Translations under genes and position numbers: made by a program | Part shown: piece after piece, positions 1-9,662 of the stretch | Layout of the letters: every line of letters begins with the position of its first letter | Numbering within the stretch: the first letter of the stretch is position 1 | Assembly: GCF_900172215.1 (NCBI RefSeq) | Contig: NZ_FWFP01000007.1 | Location: forward strand, 124,001-188,000 | Direction: 5' to 3' | Source: Ruegeria meonggei | Lineage (GTDB): Bacteria > Pseudomonadota > Alphaproteobacteria > Rhodobacterales > Rhodobacteraceae | Length of the DNA: 64,000 nt | The notes under the pieces: generated by a model | The model's database searches: none | Told to the model about the DNA's origin: nothing | What the model saw: the letters and a program-made list of their open reading frames with translations, nothing else

Positions 1-1331
1 GCGTCAAATACGTGATGGCCGCCTGGATTGACCTGCACGGTATTCCAAAAACCAAACCCGTACCAATGAGTGATTTTGAACCGCTATGCCTTGGAAAAGG
101 GCCACAATTCGCGGTGCATTCGATTTCGTACGTGCCCGAGCTAAGCCCCGCCGACAGCGATCAAGTAGTGGTTCCGGATCTCGATGCCGTCTACGTCTGT
201 CCATGGGACACATCGATGGCGATCATCTTCTCGGATCTCTACTGGGAAGACGCTCCTTACAACGTTTGTCCGCGTCAGGCCCTGAAACGCGCCATGCACG
301 AGGCTGCGCTGGAAGGGTACACTGGTTACGCCGGGGTAGAACCCGAGTTTATCGTGATGAAGTATGACGACGCCGGGCAGCCGGTAAAGGCATTTGACGA
401 TGACCCTGCAGATGGGCTTCGTCCGCGTCGTCAGGCATTTGGTTATGATGTTGAGTATTCCATCGACTCGATGCCATTCCTAAAAACCCTGATCGACATC
501 ATCGAAGGTCTGGGCTGGAACCTGCATGACGTGGTGGCCGAAGGCGCATATTCGCAGTTCGAGCTCGATTTCCACTATACCAATATGTTGGAGATGTCTG
601 ACCGGCTGGCATTCCTGCGCATTACTCTGAAAGAGGTGGCGAAACAGCATGGGATGTTCGTGACCTTCATGCCAAAACCCACGGTTGGCGACTGGCGCTC
701 CGGTGCACATATCAACATGTCGATGCAGCATGACAGCTGTCCAGGCGAGAATATCTTTGAAACGCCCGATGGCGAATGGAGCGACGAAAGCCGTTGGGCC
801 GTTGGCGGATTGATGCAGCATGCCGAAGCAATCACGGCGATCACCTGTCCGACAGTGAATTCCTACAACGGTCTGGTGCCTCGCGTTGGTGGGTTTGAGG
901 GTGGCACGGTGACCTGGGCACCGACCAACATCACCTACGGCTTCAACAACCGATCCGCGCAGTTTCGCCTTCCGCAAAGCCGTCACTGCATCGAAAATCG
1001 CGCCTGTGACATGACTATGAATGTCTATCTCGCGATGGCAATGCACCTGAGCTGCGGGATAAACGGCATCAAAAACAAGATCGATCCGGGCAAGCCAACC
1101 GAATTTGATTTGTACTCAAAGACTGAAACCGAACTTGCCGAGCTTGGTATACGCAGGCTTCCGCGAACTTTGTTCAACGCTATTGAGGCTCTGCGTCATG
1201 ACGAGATGGCCGAACATGTGATGGGGCGCGTGATGCGCAACTCCTATCTCGAGTACAAGAACGACGAATGGGAGCGCTATCACCAATCGGTCACTGACTG
1301 GGAAGTGCAAGAGTATCTGAGGCTGTACTGA
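1..1331 (+). CDS. Glutamine synthetase family protein (GlnT/GmaS-like), 5' end outside window
   Basis: ATP-dependent ligase of the glutamine synthetase superfamily, joining glutamate to ammonia or to an amine. The reading frame is open to the first base and the visible protein starts VKYVMAAWIDLHGIPKTKPVP, the conserved N-terminal region of GlnT-type (type III-like) enzymes, so the true start lies just outside the window. Visible motifs are the metal-binding EPEF block (about 110 residues in), the SQFELDF block, the SGAHINMS block (near residue 235), RSAQFRLP and the ENRACDMTMNVYLA block near the C-terminus. The stop is 3 nt before the next start, so the two genes form an operon. GlnT and gamma-glutamylmethylamide synthetase (GmaS) share this architecture, so ammonia and methylamine-like amines are both possible substrates and cannot be separated by eye. 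Confidence 0.88.
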   Translation, partial: VKYVMAAWIDLHGIPKTKPVPMSDFEPLCLGKGPQFAVHSISYVPELSPADSDQVVVPDLDAVYVCPWDTSMAIIFSDLYWEDAPYNVCPRQALKRAMHEAALEGYTGYAGVEPEFIVMKYDDAGQPVKAFDDDPADGLRPRRQAFGYDVEYSIDSMPFLKTLIDIIEGLGWNLHDVVAEGAYSQFELDFHYTNMLEMSDRLAFLRITLKEVAKQHGMFVTFMPKPTVGDWRSGAHINMSMQHDSCPGENIFETPDGEWSDESRWAVGGLMQHAEAITAITCPTVNSYNGLVPRVGGFEGGTVTWAPTNITYGFNNRSAQFRLPQSRHCIENRACDMTMNVYLAMAMHLSCGINGIKNKIDPGKPTEFDLYSKTETELAELGIRRLPRTLFNAIEALRHDEMAEHVMGRVMRNSYLEYKNDEWERYHQSVTDWEVQEYLRLY

Positions 1332-1334
1332 AAG

Positions 1335-2354
1335 ATGGCCGTGGATGAGTTTAGGACATTCGACCTTGGAGACTTCCCGCTTCTATCGGGTCAGGTTTTG
1401 CACGACGCCAAACTTGCCTATCAAACTTACGGCACGTTGTCGGCCACCCGTGACAATGTCATCGTCCTACCGACCTTCTACACGGGGACAAATACTCGGA
1501 ACGAAGGGTTCTTCGGCCCCGGTCGCGCTATTGACCCAAGCCGCCACTTCATCGTCAGTCCAAATTTGTTCGGCAATGGCCGTTCGTCTTCGCCCTCGAA
1601 TACGCCCTCCCCTCAAGACGGCCCGCGATTTCCGTTGGTGCAGATGTGGGATAATATCGCGGCGCAGCATCGGTTGATCCAAGATCACCTCGGCATCGAA
1701 AAGATCGCACTGGTCGCCGGCTGGTCTATGGCGGGCTGTCAATCCTATCAATGGGCGGCGCAATACCCGGATATGGTACAAGCGATCTTGCCTTTCTGCG
1801 CCTCGGCCAAAACCTCAACGCATAATTTTGTCTTCCTCGAAGGGGTCAAGGCCGCCCTTTGCGCGGACCAGAATTGGAACGGCGGCAATTATGACAGCCC
1901 GCCCGAGGCAGGGCTCAAGGCCTTTGGTCGGGTCTACGCAGGCTGGGCTTTCTCTCAGACCTTTTACCGCGAGAGGCTTTATGAGCAGCTCGGATTCCGA
2001 TCCATTGAAGAGCTGATGCAAGATTGGGAACAAGACCATCTGCAGGGTTGGGATGCCAACAATCTACTGGTCAAGCTTGCCACCTGGCAGACTAGCGACA
2101 TCTCTGCCGGGCCGCTTTACAAAGGGGATTTCAAACTTGCCCTTAGTGCCATCAAGGCTCGCGCCACACTGATGCCGTGCACGCAGGATCTATATTTCCC
2201 ACCCGAAGATAACGAAATCGAAGCCCGCCACATGCCTAACGCCATCTTCCGTCCTTACGACTCGCCATGGGGTCATTGCGCTGCCAATCCTGGCAATGAC
2301 AAGGGCTTTACGGAACAGTTGGACGTCAATATCCGCGAGCTCCTAGAAGAATAA
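1335..2354 (+). CDS. Alpha/beta hydrolase of the homoserine O-acetyltransferase (MetX-like) family
   Basis: This 339-residue protein has the alpha/beta hydrolase fold of the MetX family. The nucleophile elbow is GWSMAG with Ser131. The acid is in TQDLYFPPED near residue 280, and the catalytic His is His314 in SPWGHCAA. True MetX enzymes carry a Gly-rich elbow of the form GGSMGG; here the second position is Trp, which with the genomic context argues against a methionine-pathway role. It starts 3 nt after the glutamine synthetase-like gene, so the two are probably co-transcribed and may act on the same gamma-glutamyl or acyl substrate. The function is an inference; acyltransferase and simple hydrolase are both open. 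Start ATG at 1335 directly follows the upstream stop. Confidence 0.8.
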   Translation: MAVDEFRTFDLGDFPLLSGQVLHDAKLAYQTYGTLSATRDNVIVLPTFYTGTNTRNEGFFGPGRAIDPSRHFIVSPNLFGNGRSSSPSNTPSPQDGPRFPLVQMWDNIAAQHRLIQDHLGIEKIALVAGWSMAGCQSYQWAAQYPDMVQAILPFCASAKTSTHNFVFLEGVKAALCADQNWNGGNYDSPPEAGLKAFGRVYAGWAFSQTFYRERLYEQLGFRSIEELMQDWEQDHLQGWDANNLLVKLATWQTSDISAGPLYKGDFKLALSAIKARATLMPCTQDLYFPPEDNEIEARHMPNAIFRPYDSPWGHCAANPGNDKGFTEQLDVNIRELLEE

Positions 2355-2400
2355 GACCAGTAAATAGCTGGGAGGTTGACCCCTCGGTCATCGTTAGGAT

Positions 2401-2408
2401 AAAGGAGG
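2401..2408 (+). promoter_or_regulatory. Strong ribosome binding site fixing a GTG start
   Basis: AAAGGAGG lies 8 nt before the GTG at 2417. It supports that GTG as the start of the exported lyase, with the signal peptide immediately following. Confidence 0.75.
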
Positions 2409-2416
2409 CATTCTTA

Positions 2417-4399
2417 GTGATCTCAGTCATCGGCAAGGATTTGTCGCAGCTATTAACCGTCTTTGCAGCCTCGTTCCTGACTGTTGTCTTCACCAACAGT
2501 GCCAGGTCCGAAACGGTTGTGCCGCAAGTTATGCTGACCGATGACGTCGTTGAACGGGTTGAAACCCTACGGACGACTGATGCGGCTATCGCTTCGGACT
2601 ACAAAGCGTTGCTTGCAGCCGCTGAGGCTTATTTGGATAGGCCCACGATTGTGGAGGCGCTCAGAACAAATGAAACCGATTTGCAAAACGGGCTTGTTGG
2701 GTTTGATCAGAAGCCGGTTGAACGCCTGACAACGCTTGGCATGGCGTGGCGACTAACCCGTGACAAGCGATATGCAGATCGAACCAAAATGGAACTCCTG
2801 CAACTTGCAGACCTGGAAACTTGGCATCCGGAGCATTTTCTGGGCTTAAGCAGAGTGACGTTGGCGGTTGCGCTCGGCTACAGTTGGATCGGTGAAACAC
2901 TTGATGAAAACGAACACTCCGCAATCAGATCGGCCCTTATCGACAAAGCGCTGAACGAGGCCAACAGGATCTATGAGCTGGATAAGGCCTATTTCGACAA
3001 GGGATGGGTTGTACCGCAGCGGTGGGTGCATCCGACGCCGGTTCCAACTACGTTGCCGGATGGTACTGCAACTGCAGATATCACCTGGCCAGTCGCATCG
3101 TTTAATTGGAATATCATCTGCAATACCGGAATGATCGTCGCTGCCCTTGCGGTCTCTGAAGCTGAGCCAGAGCTTGCGACACAGATTATCGAAAGTGCTC
3201 AGACCTCTCTCCGAAATGGATTTGCCATGTTCGCTCCGGATGGGGCGTGGCCAGAAGGACCCATGTATGGCGCATTGTCTGCGCGGGATGCGGCCATAGC
3301 GATTACGTCTTTGGAAACTGTCCTTGGGCACGATTTTGATTTGTCTAAAACAGACGGAATGGCGAATTTTGGTGACTATCTTACACATGCGACGGGGCCG
3401 ACCGGCATGTTGTTCAACTACGGCGACAGCGACACAAACACGGATCTGGTTGCTTTGACATGGCTTGCATCGCATTTTAACCGGCCTGACTACAACCTTC
3501 GTGTCGCCGGCTCCAAACCTTCTTCACACATTGCGCTGGATTTGATCTGGCGGCAGAATTCCAAGGCTAAGCCGGTCGACGGACGGCAACATTCATTCTG
3601 GTTTGGTGGGCTAGGACTTGTGACGATGAGGACGGCTTGGGATGACCGGCAGGCAACCTATGTCGGCTTCAAGGCGGGGCCACTGCGCAGTCACCACAAT
3701 AACCTCGATGCGGGAACATTTGTTCTTGAAGCCGATGGCGTGCGATGGGCGGTTGATCTTGGGATCGGAAACTATCACTTACCGGGTTACTTCACCGACA
3801 AGCGGTTTGACTATTATCGCACCGCCACCATCGGTCAAAACACACTGACCTTTAGCTCTACTAATCAGCAGACAATCGGTCGCGCCCAGATCGAAGAGTT
3901 TGGGCAGTTTCCCGATTTCACCTTTGCAATCGCAGACCTTTCAGAACCGTATGCCCAGCCCGTGGGTGCAGTTAGACGCGGCATTGCCTTGATCGAAGAA
4001 AAAACAGTCTTGGTTCAGGACGAAATTAAAGGAGGCCATAGTGAACCTGTATCCTGGACCATGCATACCGATGCGCAGATACATGTTGATGGGCAGACTG
4101 CTATCCTGCGTAAGGATGGCAAAGAGCTATTGGCGCGCATTCTTTCTCCACCAGAGGGCCGTTTTACTTTGCGTTCAGCGGATCCTTGCAAAACACAGTA
4201 CAACTCGGACTGTGCCGATCAGAACCCCAATACCGGTGTCAGCAGATTGATGATCGATTTAGGCGTTCAAAACGCCGACACCCTTCAAACGATCGCCGTT
4301 ACGTTTGAAAGCATCAAGAGCGCAACTGACAAGACAATTATCCCGCTTAGCGAGTGGCGGTTGCAGGCGACTCTGTCGCAATCCGACCCGAGCGAATAG
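2417..4399 (+). CDS. Exported heparinase II/III family polysaccharide lyase
   Basis: Probable secreted or periplasmic lyase that cleaves uronate-containing polysaccharide by beta-elimination. The 660-residue protein begins with a signal peptide (hydrophobic segment about residues 11-25, then an Ala-Arg-Ser-Glu cleavage region). An alpha-helical toroid covers roughly residues 40-370, with MYGALSARDAAIA and LFNYGDSDTNTD typical of the family. A beta-rich heparinase II/III domain follows, with SHHNNLDAGTFVLEADG and WAVDLGIGNYHLPGYF near residues 420-455. GTG start is fixed by a strong Shine-Dalgarno. The likely substrate (alginate, glycosaminoglycan or ulvan-type polymer) cannot be read from sequence. 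The KdgF/SDR/KdgK/TRAP locus at 26-31 kb would process the unsaturated uronates such an enzyme makes, though the two are 22 kb apart. Confidence 0.85.
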   Translation: MISVIGKDLSQLLTVFAASFLTVVFTNSARSETVVPQVMLTDDVVERVETLRTTDAAIASDYKALLAAAEAYLDRPTIVEALRTNETDLQNGLVGFDQKPVERLTTLGMAWRLTRDKRYADRTKMELLQLADLETWHPEHFLGLSRVTLAVALGYSWIGETLDENEHSAIRSALIDKALNEANRIYELDKAYFDKGWVVPQRWVHPTPVPTTLPDGTATADITWPVASFNWNIICNTGMIVAALAVSEAEPELATQIIESAQTSLRNGFAMFAPDGAWPEGPMYGALSARDAAIAITSLETVLGHDFDLSKTDGMANFGDYLTHATGPTGMLFNYGDSDTNTDLVALTWLASHFNRPDYNLRVAGSKPSSHIALDLIWRQNSKAKPVDGRQHSFWFGGLGLVTMRTAWDDRQATYVGFKAGPLRSHHNNLDAGTFVLEADGVRWAVDLGIGNYHLPGYFTDKRFDYYRTATIGQNTLTFSSTNQQTIGRAQIEEFGQFPDFTFAIADLSEPYAQPVGAVRRGIALIEEKTVLVQDEIKGGHSEPVSWTMHTDAQIHVDGQTAILRKDGKELLARILSPPEGRFTLRSADPCKTQYNSDCADQNPNTGVSRLMIDLGVQNADTLQTIAVTFESIKSATDKTIIPLSEWRLQATLSQSDPSE

Positions 4400-4473
4400 C
4401 GCTGTTTTCAGGTGCCGGGCATCGTCTGATCATTCGGTTCGGCTGGAGTGGCTACACACCCAGTTTCCAAGCG

Positions 4474-7400
4474 TCACGTGTGTTTGGCACGAGGTCTCAG
4501 GCGGACCAGATACTCTCTAAGCGCCTGAAACGCGGCGTACAAAACCGGGATCATCAATAGTCCCAGCGTACTGTCGAGTATCATGCCGAACAGGACGGGA
4601 TAGCCAATCGAAACCCGTGCCGCAGCACCTGCCCCGCTGGACAACACCAGTGGAAGAACCCCGACAATAAAACACAAGCCGGTCATTGTGACAGGCCGGA
4701 ACCGGATTTCTGCTGCTATTAGGGCCGCATCACGAATGCTTGCGCCGGATAGGCGCTGCTGGTTTGCGAACTCAACAACCATGATGGCTTTCTTAGCGGC
4801 CAAACCAATCAGCAACACCATTCCCACTTGGGCAAAGATATTGCTGGTCAAAAACGGAAACAGTGCCAGAGGTATCAGCGCGCCCAACAACGCAAAGACT
4901 GTCGATGTAATGATCGATAAAGGCAGAACCCAGCTTTCGTACAAAACCACCAAAAACAGGTAAGCCAGCACAAGGGCAGAGAGCATAATGTAGGGTACCA
5001 AATTCTGAGACTTCACTTCCTGTTGCGTGACACCCGACCATTCGATCCGGAACCCGTCGGGAAGTGTTTTGTCAGCTATTTTCTGCATCGCTGCAATTCC
5101 TGCACCCGAGCTGATATCCTCTGCAAGTTGCGCACTGACCGACGCTGCTGTGAAAAGGTTGTAGCGGGGGATCGCATCTGGCGCGAGGACCGGTTCGCTG
5201 CTTACGAAATTTCGAAGCTGCAGTGAGTCGCCCGCGCTGTTTTTGACATAGATATTGCCCACGTCATCCAGCGTTTGGCGATATTGGGCATCAGCCGAGA
5301 TAACTACCCAATACACCCGCTCGGACAGAATGAAGTTATCGACAAAATACGTGCTGAGATTAGCCTGCAAAGCTGTGAAAATATCTGAAACGTTAACGCC
5401 CAGCGCTTCGGCCCGATCCCGATCCAGCAAGAGCCGGTATTGCGGCGTCTGCCCTGAAAAACTGCCATGTGCGCGGACAAATTCTGGTGCGGCATTCAAC
5501 GCTGTCACAAAGGCGTTCATCACCGATTCCAACTTTTCCCCATCGCCTTTTTCAAGATCCAGAAGCTCGACCGAAATACCGCCTGTTGAGCCCAGCCCGT
5601 GAATGGTGGGAAATGGAAAAACATAGCTTTCGGCCTCGGGCAACGTGGCGAGTTGTTTGTCCAAATCCTGCATGATGGCGTTCCAGTGAAGGTTCGGGTT
5701 TTTTCGCTGATCCCAGGGTTTGAGCGTCACAATCGCCATGCCCGCGTTTGATCGACCGCCGGCAAGCATACTTGCGCCGGACACTGTGGTCACTGTGTCC
5801 ACCCCCGGAGCCCGTTCGATAACCGCACCAGCCTTTGCCATGAAAGCCTGAGTGCGCTGAAGCGATGCACCGTCGGGCAACTCCATCGCCGCAAGCAAGA
5901 CGCCATTGTCTTCCTGCGGGATCAGACCGGTTGGGACGGTTTTGAAGAGATAGATCGTTCCGCCAACGGCTGCGGCAAAAACAAACAACGAGATCGCGAG
6001 GTATCGCAGCATGAGCGCTACGAGACGCACATATTGCGTTCTGATCCATGAAATCACTGAGGGAACAAAACGTAGCAAACCAATCGGCTTGGCCCCAGAT
6101 TTCAAGACCATGGCACACAGCACCGGAGCAAGGGTCAGCGCATTCACAGCGGACAGAACAAACGCGAAGATAATTGTCGCTGCAAACTGGTAATAAATCG
6201 TCCCCGTCACGCCGGGAAAGAAGCAAACCGGAACGAACACGGCGGCAAGAACAAAGGTGGTTGCTATGATAGGCCGGTTAACCTGCGACATCGCCTTTAA
6301 GGTGGCCTCGCGTGGGTCTAGGCCATCTTCGTTCAGGATGCGTTCGGCGTTTTCAATGATTATGATCGCGTCGTCCACCACCAGCGTGATGGCGAGCACC
6401 AATGCAAACAGCGTGATCATATTTGCGCTGAACCCGATGACATAGATCAGAGCAATGGCACCAAACAGTGACACCGGGATCGCGATGGCAGGGACGATGG
6501 TTGCCCGGAAACTTGCCAAAAAGAAGAACGTCACGGCGATTACCAAACCCGCTGTGAGCGCAAGGGTTTTGAGAATGTCTTCTATCGACACGCGAACAGC
6601 ATCCGTCACGTCGTAGGTAATCTCGTACGAGACACCGTCAGGGAATTTCTTGGAAAGCTCCTCCATCAGGACGTGAATGCTGTCCGATATCTCCAACGCA
6701 TTGGCCGTGCTTTCCTGATGCACAGCAATTGTTGCTGTGTCCTGACCATTCAGTTGCGACGACCCGGCATAAGTGGCAGAGCCCAGTTCGATCCGGGCGA
6801 CATCTTCCAGTCTCGTGACTGATCCGTCTTCGCCCGTCGACACGATGATCCGTCCAAATTCCTCTGCTTCCCGCAACAGACCTTCTGCGCGCAACTTGAA
6901 CTGAAAGTCCGTTCGTGCCTCTCCGAATGGTGGGGCTCCGACTTGCCCAGCAGCTGCAACGACATTCTGCTTTTCAATGGCGTCTGCCATCTCTGCCGCG
7001 GTGATATTCAGCGCAGCCATGCGAACCGGATTGATCCAGACCCGCATGCTGTATTCCAACTGACCAAATTGCGAAACGCCACCGACGCCTGGAAGGCGTT
7101 GCAGGGGATCATGCAGGAACTCGGCCGCATAGTTGCTCAGATAAAGCTCATCCCGGGATTCGTCCGGGGAAGTCAGGTTGATCACCAGGATCATGTTTCC
7201 GGATTGTTTTGTGACCTCGATGCCCTGCTGTTGAACATCTGATGGTAATTCCGCGCTGGCCAGCGCGATTCGGTTTTGCACCTCCACCGCAGCGACGTTG
7301 GGATCTGTTCCCAGTTCAAACGAAATGTTTAGATCATAGCTGCCATCATTCGAACTTTTGGACTGCATGTACAACATGCCCTCGATCCCGTTCACACGCT

Positions 7401-7602
7401 CTTCGATCGGCGTTGCAACAGATTCCTGAATAACCTGCGCGTCGGCACCAGGGTAATTGGCCTGAACATAAATCTGCGGAGGAGCGATGTCGGGGTATTC
7501 CGAAATGGGTATAAGTCGAACACAGACCGCGCCAAAAAGTACCATCAAGATCGCTACAACAGCGGCAAAATGCGGCCTGTTGATGAAGTAGTGAGAGATC
7601 AA
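4474..7602 (-). CDS. RND efflux permease, HAE1 (AcrB/MexB-like) family
   Basis: Inner-membrane proton-driven drug or solvent efflux transporter, 1042 residues, the normal length for AcrB homologues. It begins MISHYFINRPHFA with TM1, followed by the porter signature ISEYPDIAPPQI. The TM4 proton-relay pair is visible in TLVVDDAIIIIENAERI (two Asp), and the TM10 Lys in GLAAKKAIMVVEFA. The C-terminus is basic and cytoplasmic. The gene lies 8 nt downstream of the adaptor gene on the same strand, so they form a two-gene operon. No TolC-type outer-membrane channel gene is in the window, so the pump presumably recruits one encoded elsewhere. It is immediately left of the RiPP cluster; a role in self-resistance is possible but there is no sequence evidence for it. 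Confidence 0.95.
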   Translation of the reverse strand: MISHYFINRPHFAAVVAILMVLFGAVCVRLIPISEYPDIAPPQIYVQANYPGADAQVIQESVATPIEERVNGIEGMLYMQSKSSNDGSYDLNISFELGTDPNVAAVEVQNRIALASAELPSDVQQQGIEVTKQSGNMILVINLTSPDESRDELYLSNYAAEFLHDPLQRLPGVGGVSQFGQLEYSMRVWINPVRMAALNITAAEMADAIEKQNVVAAAGQVGAPPFGEARTDFQFKLRAEGLLREAEEFGRIIVSTGEDGSVTRLEDVARIELGSATYAGSSQLNGQDTATIAVHQESTANALEISDSIHVLMEELSKKFPDGVSYEITYDVTDAVRVSIEDILKTLALTAGLVIAVTFFFLASFRATIVPAIAIPVSLFGAIALIYVIGFSANMITLFALVLAITLVVDDAIIIIENAERILNEDGLDPREATLKAMSQVNRPIIATTFVLAAVFVPVCFFPGVTGTIYYQFAATIIFAFVLSAVNALTLAPVLCAMVLKSGAKPIGLLRFVPSVISWIRTQYVRLVALMLRYLAISLFVFAAAVGGTIYLFKTVPTGLIPQEDNGVLLAAMELPDGASLQRTQAFMAKAGAVIERAPGVDTVTTVSGASMLAGGRSNAGMAIVTLKPWDQRKNPNLHWNAIMQDLDKQLATLPEAESYVFPFPTIHGLGSTGGISVELLDLEKGDGEKLESVMNAFVTALNAAPEFVRAHGSFSGQTPQYRLLLDRDRAEALGVNVSDIFTALQANLSTYFVDNFILSERVYWVVISADAQYRQTLDDVGNIYVKNSAGDSLQLRNFVSSEPVLAPDAIPRYNLFTAASVSAQLAEDISSGAGIAAMQKIADKTLPDGFRIEWSGVTQQEVKSQNLVPYIMLSALVLAYLFLVVLYESWVLPLSIITSTVFALLGALIPLALFPFLTSNIFAQVGMVLLIGLAAKKAIMVVEFANQQRLSGASIRDAALIAAEIRFRPVTMTGLCFIVGVLPLVLSSGAGAAARVSIGYPVLFGMILDSTLGLLMIPVLYAAFQALREYLVRLRPRAKHT

Positions 7603-7610
7603 TCCCTTAC

Positions 7611-8711
7611 CTAACTCTGGCTGTCGACTGGTTTTACGACCAAGCCATTGTGAATTTTTTGCAAACCTTGCACAACGACCCGGTCACCTTCCTTCAGCCC
7701 TGACTTAACCTGAGTTCTGGTCGCGGACTGGGTGCCGATTTCGATGTTCATACGATGAACGGTATTCTTGCCATCAACGGAAAACACAAAGTAACCCTGC
7801 TTGTCGAATTGTACGGCATTGCGCGGCACGGTCAGTACCTTTGGGTCTTCCGGGTCACTCAGGGAAACAGTGACAAACTGTCCAGGGATCAGAACCCCGT
7901 CCGAATTTGCAAATGTAGCTCTCAATTCGACGGTGCCCGTGTCCTGACCGACACTATCGCCGACGTAGGTGACTTTGCCATCTGAGGGGAAAACGCCACC
8001 ATCAGCCAACGTGATCTGCGTCGACAGATTTATGTCATTCTGAGTAATGGAGCCGTTTCGGCGTTCGCGCAACAATACAGGTTCGCTGACAAAGAAACTC
8101 ACCAATATTGGATCGATACTTGAAACTGTCGCAAGAACTCCACTGTCGGAATCAACAATATTGCCCGCGTCGACCGCAGACAATCCGATCCGTCCGTCCA
8201 AGGGGCTGACAATTTCGGTATAGTCGAGATCTATTTGTGCGATCTTGAGATCTGCAATCGCTTCATCCACAGCGGCCTGACCTTCGGCATACGTCGCTTT
8301 GGCGGTATCCAGAATAGCTTGCGGAATATCGCCTTTGTTAAACAATGTTTGTTGCCGGTCCAGGTCAGCTTTGTCACTCTGCGCCGAGGCCTGGGCGCTT
8401 TTTAGCGCGGCCTGTGCGCTATCGACGCTTGCTGCGTATTTTCTCTTTTCGATCCGGAACAGCACATCGCTCTTTTTAACGGTGCCGCCTTCCGTAAAAT
8501 TGACCTCTTCGAGAATACCCTCGACACGGGCCTGCAAATCGACGCTCTGATCAGCAACGACGCGTCCTACGAATTCATCCTGTTTCTGCAGCTCTTGCAT
8601 CGTTGCCGGAGCTACAACCACACTTGGCGGCGCAGGCTTTGACTGCGCACTGGCGAGACCCGCCAAACCAATGCCGATCAGGGTGCAAAATAACAGGTTC
8701 GTTGTCTTCAT
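7611..8711 (-). CDS. RND efflux periplasmic adaptor (membrane fusion protein)
   Basis: Periplasmic adaptor linking the RND permease to an outer-membrane channel. The ATG at 8711 is chosen because it gives MKTTNLLFC followed by a hydrophobic stretch and an ASA-Q signal peptidase I site; the frame stays open to an ATG at 8822, but neither start has a convincing Shine-Dalgarno. There is no lipobox Cys, unlike AcrA. The lipoyl/barrel half-motif VEGILEEVNFTEGGTVKKSD, the alpha-hairpin (about residues 100-170) and the returning lipoyl half VSPLDGRIG are in the standard order, followed by the beta-barrel and membrane-proximal domains ending GLKEGDRVVVQGLQKI. Co-transcribed with the downstream permease. 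Confidence 0.92.
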   Translation of the reverse strand: MKTTNLLFCTLIGIGLAGLASAQSKPAPPSVVVAPATMQELQKQDEFVGRVVADQSVDLQARVEGILEEVNFTEGGTVKKSDVLFRIEKRKYAASVDSAQAALKSAQASAQSDKADLDRQQTLFNKGDIPQAILDTAKATYAEGQAAVDEAIADLKIAQIDLDYTEIVSPLDGRIGLSAVDAGNIVDSDSGVLATVSSIDPILVSFFVSEPVLLRERRNGSITQNDINLSTQITLADGGVFPSDGKVTYVGDSVGQDTGTVELRATFANSDGVLIPGQFVTVSLSDPEDPKVLTVPRNAVQFDKQGYFVFSVDGKNTVHRMNIEIGTQSATRTQVKSGLKEGDRVVVQGLQKIHNGLVVKPVDSQS

Positions 8712-8861
8712 CCGGTGCTCGATCATCCGCAGTTTCATAGCCGCAAGATTACTATTCATGGCTCTTTGAAAGTGCGCAACGTAAATTTTGTTTGGCTGGG
8801 TGACCGAATTACCAGCGCTCATCCATAGGGATTATTATGGCAAACCACCATCCAGACCAGT

Positions 8862-9307
8862 CTAGGGCTCGCGCCAGGACCAGCTATCGATGAACATGAC
8901 CACATTTTCCAGTGATGGAATCTCATCACCCTAGATCACATTGTAGCTGTATGAAACTTTTTCCCCATCCATGTCTGGGGACGAGATTTCGATGATCAAC
9001 ACATGGGATTTGCCGTCAACGTCATCCGACAACGCTGTGTTTGGCCGGTTTGCGTCAAAACTGTTTTGCCCGTGCTTCAGACTTCAAAGAAGTGATCGCG
9101 TGTAATGACGCCTGCGCTGCGGTAGGGCCGGTCAGAAAAGACCGACACTTCATCATCGACACCGTACAGAACCAGTTTTCCATCTGTGAGTTCTGCTTTG
9201 CTTACGGATCCAACAAATAGGTAGGTTTTCTTGCCCGAGCCTTCGGCATGCGCCATCTACGCGATCATCGCACCTGTTCCGACAAGTGTTAGAAGTAATT
9301 TCTTCAT
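8862..9307 (-). pseudogene. Decayed third copy of the cluster-flanking secreted protein family
   Basis: Translating the minus strand from ATG 9307 gives a signal-peptide-like start (MKKLLLTLVGTGAMIA) followed by blocks that match the intact paralogues at 9663-10208 and 24356-24910: YLFVGSVSKAELTDGKLVLYG, VFSDRPYRSAGVI, SFDANRPNTALSDDVDGK, KVSYSYNVI and MFIDSW. Three lesions are visible: an in-frame TAG at 9257-9259 just after the signal peptide; a one-base loss in what should be a Trp codon near 9077-9079 (paralogues have SW or HW before the SF block); and a TAG at 8931-8933 where a paralogue has Glu. The frame then ends at 8862. This is a clear pseudogene and explains the otherwise empty 0.8 kb beside the efflux operon. 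Confidence 0.82.
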
Positions 9308-9662
9308 GCGCATTCTCCGTAATTCGAAGGGTCAGTCCTGTCTTCGTCTACTTTTGAAGCATCTCAGCAGGATGTTCGGGTGCTGGACAAAAATACCTGC
9401 GAAACACGTATTACGCTGTGAGACCCCATTCAATCTTTGGGTTAAATTAAGAATAACTAATTCTTTCTTGGCGTGTAAACCTACCATACGAAACAGGGGC
9501 GGGTGGCCGATCTGACGCCGCGCGAATACGCTCTCCGATCAAATGGAGGCCAACCTGAACACGGGCTTCCCCAAAGGTGCAGCCTCCAATGAGAGCAGGT
9601 CAGCCTTCCTCTCTGAAATCGCGCGCACGGCAATAGTCATCTACTGGTTTAGAGTCCTGAAC
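9308..9662. other. Intergenic stretch without a recognisable gene
   Basis: This 355-nt stretch separates the pseudogene from the intact paralogue. It contains an AT-rich run near 9430-9460 that could hold a promoter for the decayed copy. No convincing coding signal, terminator or repeat was seen. Confidence 0.4.

Noticed and set aside
480..1046. Minus-strand frame of 188 codons opposite the glutamine synthetase-like gene
   Set aside because: Antisense shadow with no recognisable motif; the plus-strand protein is conserved throughout.
2354..2416. GACC...GGTC hairpin as terminator between the hydrolase and lyase genes
   Set aside because: Only a four-base stem without a T tract.
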